This document shows, one piece after another, positions 1 through 6,236 of a stretch of 8,032 nucleotides of DNA; position 1 is the first letter of the stretch; the number at the start of each line of letters is the position of its first letter. The DNA comes from Akkermansiaceae bacterium UBA2381 (GTDB lineage: Bacteria; Verrucomicrobiota; Verrucomicrobiia; Verrucomicrobiales; DEV007), in the NCBI GenBank assembly GCA_002344215.1, contig DDSV01000044.1, positions 1 through 8,032 of the forward strand, read 5' to 3'. Under the pieces are notes generated by a model. The model ran no database searches, was not told the DNA's origin, and saw only the letters and a program-made list of their open reading frames with translations. Both the position numbers and the translations under genes were made by a program.

Positions 1-64
1 CTCACGTTCTTCGCTACTTCGGAGAGTTCGCCGGTCAAAGGTAGCGAAGAACGTGAGTTCTTCG
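1..64. repeat. Palindromic intergenic element: 17-bp perfect inverted repeat with nested hairpin
   Basis: Bases 1-17 (CTCACGTTCTTCGCTAC) are the exact reverse complement of bases 41-57, separated by a 23-base spacer; a U-A and a G-U pair could lengthen the stem by two. The right arm also takes part in a second hairpin: bases 45-52 pair with 57-64 around the loop GTGA, a GNRA tetraloop on the plus strand. The left arm begins at the window edge, so a mirror-image small hairpin probably continues to its left. No T-run directly follows the stem, so this is not a textbook intrinsic terminator. The layout, two small hairpins flanking a large stem, resembles dispersed palindromic repeats that I recall from planctomycete and verrucomicrobial genomes. 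That resemblance is from memory and unverified. Confidence 0.75.
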
Positions 65-172
65 GGCAATAAATTTTCCCCGGTTTGGCCAGTCAGAATA
101 AATTGATTTTTAATTTGTTAAATTTTTAACAAATTTGAATCAGTGCGCAAAAAAATTTGCAGTGTGCTCCTC
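65..172. other. AT-rich non-coding spacer downstream of hrpB
   Basis: This stretch is strikingly AT-rich compared with the GC-rich coding DNA beside it, and I see no convincing gene in it. It contains a 10-bp AT stem with a 4-base loop (112-121 pairing with 126-135) and a 5-bp stem GCAAA/TTTGC around AAAA (147-151 with 156-160). It lies just after the hrpB stop codon on the minus strand, so these stems could contribute to transcript ending or 3' end stability. Neither is a GC-rich stem followed by a U-tract, so I do not call a terminator. Confidence 0.5.
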
Positions 173-2734
173 CTATCCAAACTCGGGCCAGTCGTGTTTG
201 GGATATCGACCTCGCAGCTGAGCCCTCACCGCCGGGTAGCTGCCCGTCCAGAATCCGGCGAGGTTTTCGGTGACCTGCACGGGACGGTGGTTCGGGGCGA
301 GGATCTCGATCACGACGGCGACCTTGCCACTACAGATCGTTGGGGAATCCTTGAGTCCGAAAAGGTGCTGGATGAGGACGGAGATCTTCGGTTTTTCGCT
401 GCTGCGGTAGTGGACCCTGACTTCCTTCCCGGTCGACAGGGTGAGGGACTCGGGAGCCAGGAAATCAATCGCACCCGATTGATGACGGGGGAGCCATTCC
501 CTGACGGTGTTCCAGACGGGCCTGTCCTTGATCTCTTTGTAGCTCATGGCACCGGCGCAGATTTGCTCGAGCATGAGTTGTTTGGCCTCCTCATCGACCG
601 GGGAGATCTCATACTCCGGACATTGTTCCGCGACGAGATTGATGCGGGCAAAATAGGCGTCGACCTTGTCGTCCCACGCCTTGAGGTTCAGCTCGCCGGA
701 GAGCACCCGGGCGGCGAGGATAGAGGCGGCTTCTCCGGCGGGAATCTGACCGGTCGGACGGGTTTCGAGAACGAGATCGCGGAAGCGGCGTTCGCGTCGT
801 GCTTCGACCTTCCGGTTTTTCTCATCGTAAACCGCTCCGTCGCGCTCGTCGAAGTCGTCGGGAAAAAGCTCCCGGAGAAGGGATTCATCCACGCGGGTGC
901 ATAGATCGAGTTTTACCGCGAGGTCTCTGCCTTCGACTTCGATCATTTCTCCGGCGATAAAGAGATGGGCTTCTTTGGTCGCGGCGACACTCTCCTTTTC
1001 GAGTTGTCCCCGTCGGCCACCGATGACGGCACACGAGAGGGTGGAGGGACTGTGCCGGAGGGCGAGACGGTCTGAGAAACCGCTGAGGAGGATGCGGCTG
1101 AGGAGTTCGCCGCCGGGTTCGTCGATCTGCCCGGGCTTGCCGGCTTTCCGGGAGACGAGGCGGATGAGTTGCTCGTAAACCCGCTCCACGTCACGTGTCG
1201 CGCCGGCGTGAATTCCGAGTTGCTCGCCAACCTCGCGGCGGAACTGGCTCTGCTGCATCTTCGTCCAGGCCCGGACGAGCGCTTGAAAGTCGGAGACGTC
1301 GTCCGGTCGGGCGAAGTCGACCGGCATGAGGTGATCGGAGTGTTTTTTGCGCGCCGGGAAGAGCGGTCGGGACTGGGTCAATGCAGTGATGAGGGCAAAG
1401 TAGTCCAGGTATCCGTGGCGGGCGGCTTCGAGGAGGATTCTCCCGAAGCGGGGAGGAACCGGAAGCGCTCCCATGTCATGTCCGTCCGGAGTCAGTGCTT
1501 CATTCCCGTCGAGAGCGCCGAGCGTTTGCAGACGGCGAATCGATTCTTCAAGAGATCGGGGATCGGGTCGTTCAAACCAGTTGAACTCGCGAACCTTGCG
1601 CACTCCGCTGGAGCTGAGAATGAGGACGGCCTCGGCCAGGTCCATCCGCTGCACTTCGGCGGGAGTGGAGACAGCACGCTGTTCGTGCTCCCGCTCACTC
1701 CAGAGACGGATCGCGGTCCCGGGTCCGGTTCGGCCGGCTCGTCCCGCCCGTTGATCAGCGGAGGCTCGCGAGATTTTTTCAATGTGAAGGGTCGTGATGC
1801 CGCGGCGGTGATCAAAAGAGGACCGTCGCTCCAGTCCGGAGTCGACGACGAGTCGGACGCCGTCAATCGTGATCGAAGTCTCCGCTACATTCGTGGCCAC
1901 GACGATCCGGGGGCGACTGCCTCGCGAGACGGCAGCATCCTGCTTCTCGGGTGACAATTCGCCATAGAGTTCGTGAATCTCGAACCCGCTGATCCACGAG
2001 GCGTTTTTCAAAGCGCTGACCGTCTTTTGAATTTCATACCGGCCAGGCATGAAGATGAGGATGTGCCCCTCGGTTCCGTGGACTTTCAGGTGGTCCCGGA
2101 TTGCCCGCACGACATGATCCCACAGCTCGCCGGTATGCCGCTCGCGCGGCGGCTCATACTGGATGGCGACGGGAAAGGTGCGTCCCTGCGAGACAAGGTG
2201 CCGGCAGCCTTCTCCGAGATATTGCTTCAGGGCGAGTGTCTCAAGGGTAGCCGACATGACGACGATCTTGAGGTCCGGTCGCAACTCTCTCTGAACGTCA
2301 AGACAGCGGGCGAGGCTGATATCGCCGAAAAAATGGCGTTCATGGAACTCATCAAGCACGACCGCTGCGACGTCGGCGAGATCGGGTTGCTCGATCAGCT
2401 TTCGAATAAGGATGCCCTCCGTGACAAAGCGGATCCGGGTTTTCGAGGAGACCACGTTTTCAAAGCGCACCTGATAGCCGACTTCATCCCCAAGCCGTCC
2501 TTCTCGTTCCTGTGCGACCCGTGCGGCGAGCATGCGGGCGGCGAGGCGCCGGGGCTGGAGTACGTAGATTTGTCGATCACCGCAGACTCCGCTGTCAGCA
2601 AGGAACTGGGGAACCTGTGTCGATTTCCCTGACCCTGTCGGAGCCTCGACCACGATCCTCGAATTGTCCTCCCGCAGGGCGGCGACCACGGCGGATTCGA
2701 GTTCAAAGATGGGCAGGCTGCGATCGCGTGACAT
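173..2734 (-). CDS. hrpB: ATP-dependent helicase HrpB (DEAH/RHA family)
   Basis: A cytoplasmic superfamily 2 nucleic-acid helicase of 853 residues, about the usual family length. Visible motifs in order are Walker A APTGSGKST (residues 31-39), Walker B DEFHER (128-133), motif III SAT (161-163), the motif IV region around ILIFMPG (225-231), motif V around TNVAETSITIDG (281-292), and motif VI QRAGRAGR (328-335). A winged-helix and ratchet region follows (PDPRSLEESIRRLQTLGALDG, then ALPVPPRFGRILL). The C-terminus carries the HrpB-specific signature: ISVLIQHLFGLKDSP, then RPVQVTENLAGFWTGSY and GRYPKHDWPE. The DEFH box and this C-terminal domain separate HrpB from HrpA and from eukaryotic-type DEAH helicases. 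HrpB is thought to act on RNA, but its substrate is poorly defined and nothing here narrows it. The start at 2734 lacks a Shine-Dalgarno motif but places Walker A at the usual distance from the N-terminus. The gene is 120 bases after the preceding one and probably has its own promoter. The frame is intact with no missing key residue. Confidence 0.97.
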   Translation of the reverse strand: MSRDRSLPIFELESAVVAALREDNSRIVVEAPTGSGKSTQVPQFLADSGVCGDRQIYVLQPRRLAARMLAARVAQEREGRLGDEVGYQVRFENVVSSKTRIRFVTEGILIRKLIEQPDLADVAAVVLDEFHERHFFGDISLARCLDVQRELRPDLKIVVMSATLETLALKQYLGEGCRHLVSQGRTFPVAIQYEPPRERHTGELWDHVVRAIRDHLKVHGTEGHILIFMPGRYEIQKTVSALKNASWISGFEIHELYGELSPEKQDAAVSRGSRPRIVVATNVAETSITIDGVRLVVDSGLERRSSFDHRRGITTLHIEKISRASADQRAGRAGRTGPGTAIRLWSEREHEQRAVSTPAEVQRMDLAEAVLILSSSGVRKVREFNWFERPDPRSLEESIRRLQTLGALDGNEALTPDGHDMGALPVPPRFGRILLEAARHGYLDYFALITALTQSRPLFPARKKHSDHLMPVDFARPDDVSDFQALVRAWTKMQQSQFRREVGEQLGIHAGATRDVERVYEQLIRLVSRKAGKPGQIDEPGGELLSRILLSGFSDRLALRHSPSTLSCAVIGGRRGQLEKESVAATKEAHLFIAGEMIEVEGRDLAVKLDLCTRVDESLLRELFPDDFDERDGAVYDEKNRKVEARRERRFRDLVLETRPTGQIPAGEAASILAARVLSGELNLKAWDDKVDAYFARINLVAEQCPEYEISPVDEEAKQLMLEQICAGAMSYKEIKDRPVWNTVREWLPRHQSGAIDFLAPESLTLSTGKEVRVHYRSSEKPKISVLIQHLFGLKDSPTICSGKVAVVIEILAPNHRPVQVTENLAGFWTGSYPAVRAQLRGRYPKHDWPEFG

Positions 2735-2751
2735 GCGGAGGAAGGGGCCGG

Positions 2752-2780
2752 ACTATTCCGGTTTTCCGTCTGTTGGGCAA
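2752..2780 (-). promoter_or_regulatory. Possible sigma-70-type promoter for hrpB
   Basis: On the minus strand TTGCCC (2780-2775) and AATAGT (2757-2752) match the -35 and -10 consensus at 4 of 6 positions each, with the ideal 17-base spacing. Transcription would begin about 10-12 bases before the hrpB ATG, giving a very short leader, which fits the absence of a Shine-Dalgarno motif. Two 4/6 boxes can occur by chance, so this is tentative. Confidence 0.3.
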
Positions 2781-2854
2781 GGGATAAGAGAGTTGGGGCG
2801 AGTCATGGTTGAGTGACTTACTGGGTGCGGCACAGACTGTTTGGAACGCTGATA

Positions 2855-3142
2855 CTATTTGATTCGAAATAAAGGGTGACGCTGAAATAGCAATCCGGCG
2901 ATGGCAGCAATAGAAATTGAAAGTAGCAGAACAAATGTTGCAGGGATGTAGAAAACTAAATACCAGAGAAAACTGCGCCAGTAAGCTGGCTGAGGGCCAT
3001 CGCCTATCATCTCGCGAGCGTCTCCAATTGCGTCAGTGACGAAATGGTGAGTGAGTCCGAAGAACTTCCAAGAAAGGAATAGTCCCAAGATGGAGGCGGT
3101 CGCCAAAGATAATTTGACGAATAGCATCGCGAATTTTCTCAT
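2855..3142 (-). CDS. Small two-pass membrane protein of unknown function
   Basis: I do not recognise this 95-residue protein. It has a basic N-terminus (MRKF), a first hydrophobic segment at about residues 5-24, a central soluble stretch of about 35 residues containing DAIGDAREMIGDGPQPAYW, and a second long hydrophobic segment at about 58-86. It ends in a short basic tail (RHPLFRIK). The pattern fits an inner-membrane protein with two helices, although the first could be an uncleaved signal anchor. The ATG at 3142 is supported by a good Shine-Dalgarno sequence (GAGAGG, 6-base gap), the clearest one in the window. The gene is visibly more AT-rich than its neighbours, which may reflect hydrophobic codons or a different origin. 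It follows the lipoprotein gene by 60 bases on the same strand and may be co-transcribed with it. Confidence 0.65.
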   Translation of the reverse strand: MRKFAMLFVKLSLATASILGLFLSWKFFGLTHHFVTDAIGDAREMIGDGPQPAYWRSFLWYLVFYIPATFVLLLSISIAAIAGLLFQRHPLFRIK

Positions 3143-3148
3143 CGATCA

Positions 3149-3154
3149 CCTCTC
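3149..3154 (-). promoter_or_regulatory. Shine-Dalgarno site for the small membrane protein
   Basis: The minus strand reads GAGAGG six bases before the ATG at 3142. It stands out because the other starts in this window have little or no such motif, and it supports both the reality of the 95-residue gene and this choice of start. Confidence 0.55.
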
Positions 3155-3193
3155 GACCCAACAGGGTCACCTCACCCACCCAATACGGTCGAG
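3155..3193. repeat. Short inverted repeats in the lipoprotein-membrane protein gap
   Basis: CTCGACC at 3152-3158 pairs with GGTCGAG at 3187-3193. A tighter hairpin, GACCC (3155-3159) with GGGTC (3164-3168) around AACA, overlaps the first arm, so the two are mutually exclusive. They sit between the lipoprotein stop and the Shine-Dalgarno site of the next gene, where a structure could influence translation or RNA processing. The stems are short and no U-tract follows, so function is speculative. Confidence 0.25.
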
Positions 3194-3202
3194 TCAGCAC
3201 CG

Positions 3203-3643
3203 CTACTCCGGCCGCTTCATCGAAAAGTCACCCAGGTCGCCCTTCTTGTTCGAGTAAGTCGCCTGAAACGAATTCCGCGTGATGGTCGCCTTATGCCCGA
3301 AGGTGCCGAAGACCCCGAGACTCTTCTCTCCGTCGGCCCGGTATCGACCGCCGCTTCCGGTGACGGGGAACTTCACCTGATAGGCTCCGGAAAAGAATTT
3401 TCCCCAGGTGGCGTGATAGTGAAACTTGTAGTTCCCGGAGTCATCGGGAGTAACGATGGCTCTCAGGTCGCCGGTGTGACCGTTGGTTTTGGTGGACCAG
3501 GATCCAACCCAGGGACCGGCGGGGGCGGCGACTTTTCCGTCCTGATAGTCAGAGACGGACTGCTTCCACTGGCGTTCAAAGGTTCCGCAACTGCAGAGGA
3601 AAAGTCCGATCAGGGGGAGGAGGAGATGAGACAGGTTTTTCAT
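3203..3643 (-). CDS. Putative lipoprotein, conserved hypothetical type
   Basis: A 146-residue exported protein of unknown function. The N-terminus is a lipoprotein signal: MK, a hydrophobic run, then the lipobox LCSC with the lipidated cysteine at residue 19. The mature part starts with a polar stretch up to about residue 40. A compact domain follows with GPWVGSW (43-49), NGHTGDL (54-60), YHATWGKFFSGAY (76-88) and a final SFQATYSNKKGDLGDFSM segment. The alternation of short polar and aromatic or hydrophobic stretches, with many Gly, Thr and Tyr, suggests an all-beta, possibly barrel-like, fold. From memory, small proteins with a similar W-G-W...NGHxGxL pattern recur as hypotheticals in verrucomicrobial and planctomycete genomes; I know of no function. 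The gene begins 63 bases after the DUF4381-like gene on the same strand and could be the tail of that operon. The lipobox supports anchoring in the outer or inner membrane; which one cannot be told. Confidence 0.85.
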   Translation of the reverse strand: MKNLSHLLLPLIGLFLCSCGTFERQWKQSVSDYQDGKVAAPAGPWVGSWSTKTNGHTGDLRAIVTPDDSGNYKFHYHATWGKFFSGAYQVKFPVTGSGGRYRADGEKSLGVFGTFGHKATITRNSFQATYSNKKGDLGDFSMKRPE

Positions 3644-3706
3644 GGGCAGAGTGGGGGAATGAAAGCGGATTTTTAATGATCGGCAAGCGACGGAAGCGCG
3701 CCGGGT

Positions 3707-4276
3707 TCAGGATCTACGAGGGACCTTCCCGGAAGGCTCGCTGCTGATCGTCCGGCAGAGGGAAACCAGTTCGTTGGCCCGGTGCAGCAGAGGCAGGGTT
3801 TTCTGTTTCGCATCGGGAGCGTGCCCGAATTTAACCTCCTCGGCAGCGACGAGAAAATCCTTGAGCGACTGTTGAGCCGCAGAGGGCAGTTTGGATCCTT
3901 GCCAGGAAACGCGGGAGAGAAACTCCTGAGTCGTTTCAAAGCGTACCGGATCGCCAAAGGTGGCGGAGAGAAAATCTTTCAGGGTCTCGGAAACGGCGAG
4001 ACTGAAATGATTCGGGTCGAGATCGCCGTGCGATTGTTCCAGTTCGCGCAGGCGACGCAGCGCCACCCCCGCAGGAGTTTCGCGCCGGACTGGTTGTCGG
4101 CGCGAGCGCAGGAGATAGATGCCCATCCAGATCAATCCCCCAACGAGGAGGCAGGCCAGGGAGATGAAAATGACCAGTGGCCATATTGATTTCTCCGGCT
4201 CCAGGACCACGATGTCATAAAGCTCGTCCGGCGGGGCGGCCTGGGCGAGTGATGAGATAATGTGGAACCCTGACAT
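3707..4276 (-). CDS. DUF4381-like membrane protein (Bat-operon type)
   Basis: A 189-residue single-pass membrane protein. A short N-terminal segment contains PPDELYDIVVLEP (residues 15-27), resembling the short motif that precedes the membrane helix in DUF4381 proteins. A strong transmembrane helix follows at about 32-56 and is capped by basic residues (RSRRQPVRR). The rest is a cytoplasmic helical domain with AGVALRRLRELE (69-80) and HFSLAVSETLKDFL (90-103), then TTQEFL (115-120), the typical family pattern. DUF4381 proteins are normally encoded beside MoxR ATPases, DUF58 proteins and membrane vWA proteins. Their biochemical role is unknown, but they are assumed to be part of a membrane-bound complex. 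Here the gene starts 21 bases after the DUF58 gene, which supports the family call. No MoxR or BatA/BatB gene is present nearby. The family assignment rests on pattern and context rather than a search. Confidence 0.75.
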   Translation of the reverse strand: MSGFHIISSLAQAAPPDELYDIVVLEPEKSIWPLVIFISLACLLVGGLIWMGIYLLRSRRQPVRRETPAGVALRRLRELEQSHGDLDPNHFSLAVSETLKDFLSATFGDPVRFETTQEFLSRVSWQGSKLPSAAQQSLKDFLVAAEEVKFGHAPDAKQKTLPLLHRANELVSLCRTISSEPSGKVPRRS

Positions 4277-4297
4277 GAATCGAAAAATGGATGACTT

Positions 4298-5239
4298 TCA
4301 GACGACATCCCGTCGCTGACGGCGCTTGAAGAAGGAATGCAGGGCGGGGAGATACTCCTCGTTGGTGCGCAGGGAGATTTTATCGATCGCGAGTCGTTTG
4401 AATTGCCGGTCGATTTCCTCCTGCCACCTTAGCGCTTCGGCATTGTAGGCGTGCCTGACTTTCGCACTGGAGGTGTTCACCTCGACCTGGCGTCCGGTTT
4501 CGGGATCTTCGAGCCTGACATGACCGGCGGCGGGGAGTTCGAGCTCGGCCGGGTCGCTGACCTGAATCGCGACGAGATCGTGTTTGCGACCTGCGACGCG
4601 GAGGTCGGCATTGAGGTCCTCGTCAAAAAGGAAATCCGAGATCAGGAAAACGAGGGAGCGTTTTCTCACCGCATTAATGAGCAGGTGAATGGGTTCAACG
4701 AGAGAGGTGCGCTCACCGGTCGGCTCGAAGAGGAGGGCCTCGCGAATCAGTCGCAGGGCATGAGCGGTGCCTTTGCTCGGGGGCAGGAAAAGCTCGACCC
4801 GGTCGGTAAAGAGGATGAGGCCGACTTTGTCCTTGTTTTGCAGGGCGCTGAAGGTGATCAAAGCGGCCACCTCGGCCATCATTTCGCGTTTGCTGGGACC
4901 GAAGCTCCCGTAGTTACCCGAGGCACTGATGTCGACACAAAGGAAGACCGTCATCTCCCGTTCCTCGGTGAATTTCTTCACAAAGGGGTGCCCCATGCGG
5001 GCGGTCACATTCCAGTCGATGGAGCGGACCTCGTCGCCGGGCTGATACTCGCGGAAGTCCTCGAAATCGATGCCTTCCCCCTTGAAACAGCTGCGGTATT
5101 CGCCGCCAAAACTCTCGCGAACGAGTCCGCGGGTTCGCAGCTCGATCTTGCGAACCTTTTTCAGAATCGCGGTGATCTCACTGCGGGAATGTTCCGTTAG
5201 CGCAGCGGAATCCGCTTTGGTCTGTTTTTTGGGTATCAT
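4298..5239 (-). CDS. DUF58 / von Willebrand factor A-like domain protein
   Basis: A 313-residue soluble protein, close to the usual DUF58 length. The DUF58 signature REYQPGDEVRSIDW spans residues 63-76, followed by the vWA-like fold. The metal-ion-dependent adhesion site looks complete: DISAS (103-107) supplies the DxSxS motif, Thr178 the second loop and Asp202 (LISDF) the third. Such proteins work with MoxR-family AAA+ ATPases, probably in chaperone-like maturation or activation of membrane or periplasmic complexes; most members are uncharacterised. No signal peptide or membrane helix is visible, so the protein should be cytoplasmic. The start at 5239 lies 12 bases after the upstream stop codon and gives the expected N-terminal helix (EITAILKKVRKIELRTRGLV) ahead of the signature. 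It is followed at 21 bases by the DUF4381-like gene, its normal partner. The upstream gene is not a MoxR gene, which is unusual for this family. Confidence 0.93.
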   Translation of the reverse strand: MIPKKQTKADSAALTEHSRSEITAILKKVRKIELRTRGLVRESFGGEYRSCFKGEGIDFEDFREYQPGDEVRSIDWNVTARMGHPFVKKFTEEREMTVFLCVDISASGNYGSFGPSKREMMAEVAALITFSALQNKDKVGLILFTDRVELFLPPSKGTAHALRLIREALLFEPTGERTSLVEPIHLLINAVRKRSLVFLISDFLFDEDLNADLRVAGRKHDLVAIQVSDPAELELPAAGHVRLEDPETGRQVEVNTSSAKVRHAYNAEALRWQEEIDRQFKRLAIDKISLRTNEEYLPALHSFFKRRQRRDVV

Positions 5240-5251
5240 CTCGATGGGACC

Positions 5252-6217
5252 TCAGCCGGCGGTGAAGTCTCCGCTGAACTTCTCAATTTCCTCAACGGTC
5301 ATCTCTCCGGAACGAACGATTAGACGATAGCGCACTTTCAGCGGTTTTTCCGGAATGATCGCCGTCGCAAAGTAGGTGCCGAAGCGGCCATATTGGCGCT
5401 CGCTGGAGCGGGATGGCTTGGGGTTTTGCGGGTGGTCGAGGTAGGCGACGGTGTAGGTTTTGCTCCCGAGCATGAAGCACATTCCTTTCCAGGGAAGGTC
5501 GCGGGTCTGTTCGTTGTCGGTCTTGGGTGACCAGTTGATTGCGATGCCGGGCTGTCCGATCCCTGATCCGGGCCGGATGTAATAGGTGGCATTCTGGGTG
5601 AGATCGTGCACGTCGTTGTGGGCACGAAAATGAAATCCGGCATGTTGGGGATCACCGTCAAGGGTCATTGAGGGCACCGAGGGCGTCAGGGTTGATTCGA
5701 ACTCAACGACGAGATCGCTCCCGGAGGTCGAGAATCGCATTGTTCTCGCTTCGGTGGCGAAGGTGTCACCGGCATCACCGATCCAGTCGATCAGAGACGT
5801 AAAATGAGCCGAGTCCTTCCCCGCTTCTGTGGCAGAGAACTTCCGGTGAATCTGGTGCGCCTTGCGGCAATGCCAGGTGTCGACGTTCGTGTGGTGTTTT
5901 CCGTCCCGATCGGTGTAGCTGACTTTCGAAAACCCGTAAAAGATTCCCCGATGATGAGTGAAGTCACCTCCGGGTCCCTTGGTGAGGAATTCGTCCTTGC
6001 TGCCGAACTGGTAGAGATGGCAGAAGGGTTTGTAGGTCTCCTCCCGACGCGCCGGAGAGCTCGTATCAATTGCCTCGTAGACGTAGCGGGCGACAGGGCG
6101 TCCGTTCGAAAGCAATTCCAAATATTTGCCGGGAGAGTCAGACCACGAGTAGTCGGCGAGGCCCTGCAAAGGATAAAACAAAAGCGAGAGAAGGACGATG
6201 CGGAGCGGGGGACTCAT
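5252..6217 (-). CDS. Exported DUF6807 ("PmoA-like") family protein
   Basis: A 321-residue protein with a signal peptide (MSPPLRIVLLSLLFYPLQGLA, cleavage near residue 21), so probably periplasmic or secreted. Family features include YVYEAIDTS near the start, the histidine motif FTHHRGIFYGF (residues 86-96), the TWH motif at 114-116, and GDPQHAGFHFRA (188-199), followed by a beta-rich C-terminal half. Databases often name such proteins "methane oxygenase PmoA"; this is a misnomer, as there is no similarity to the membrane subunit of methane monooxygenase and no evidence of methane oxidation here. The family is frequent in Planctomycetota, Verrucomicrobiota and Bacteroidota near carbohydrate-degradation genes. 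Its reaction is not established; the conserved histidines suggest metal or sugar binding. It follows the sulfatase stop by 19 bases and precedes the DUF58 gene by 12, so it is almost certainly co-transcribed. Glycan processing with the sulfatase is an inference from context. Confidence 0.85.
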   Translation of the reverse strand: MSPPLRIVLLSLLFYPLQGLADYSWSDSPGKYLELLSNGRPVARYVYEAIDTSSPARREETYKPFCHLYQFGSKDEFLTKGPGGDFTHHRGIFYGFSKVSYTDRDGKHHTNVDTWHCRKAHQIHRKFSATEAGKDSAHFTSLIDWIGDAGDTFATEARTMRFSTSGSDLVVEFESTLTPSVPSMTLDGDPQHAGFHFRAHNDVHDLTQNATYYIRPGSGIGQPGIAINWSPKTDNEQTRDLPWKGMCFMLGSKTYTVAYLDHPQNPKPSRSSERQYGRFGTYFATAIIPEKPLKVRYRLIVRSGEMTVEEIEKFSGDFTAG

Positions 6218-6236
6218 GGAGTGCTTTCAGCGCCTG

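Noticed and set aside
112..135. Intrinsic terminator for hrpB
   Set aside because: The stem is purely weak AT-type pairing apart from one G-C pair, and the bases after it on the minus strand are A-rich, not a U-tract.
143..904. 253-codon plus-strand frame antisense to the 3' end of hrpB
   Set aside because: It lies opposite a certain helicase gene; its protein is low in recognisable motifs and looks like a mirror of GC-rich codons.
1169..1954. 261-codon plus-strand frame antisense to the helicase core
   Set aside because: It is opposite the conserved motif V and VI region of hrpB, with no domain or signal visible. Long antisense frames are expected in GC-rich genes.
1973..2632. 219-codon plus-strand frame antisense to the hrpB N-terminal half
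   Set aside because: Same reason: it overlaps Walker A, Walker B and motif III of hrpB and shows no features of its own.
4451..5200. 249-codon plus-strand frame opposite the DUF58 gene
   Set aside because: The DUF58 reading has a full signature and metal site; the antisense translation has none.
5252..6217. Methane monooxygenase subunit PmoA
   Set aside because: Only the misleading family nickname suggests it. The protein has a signal peptide, no set of membrane helices, and no PmoB or PmoC gene nearby.
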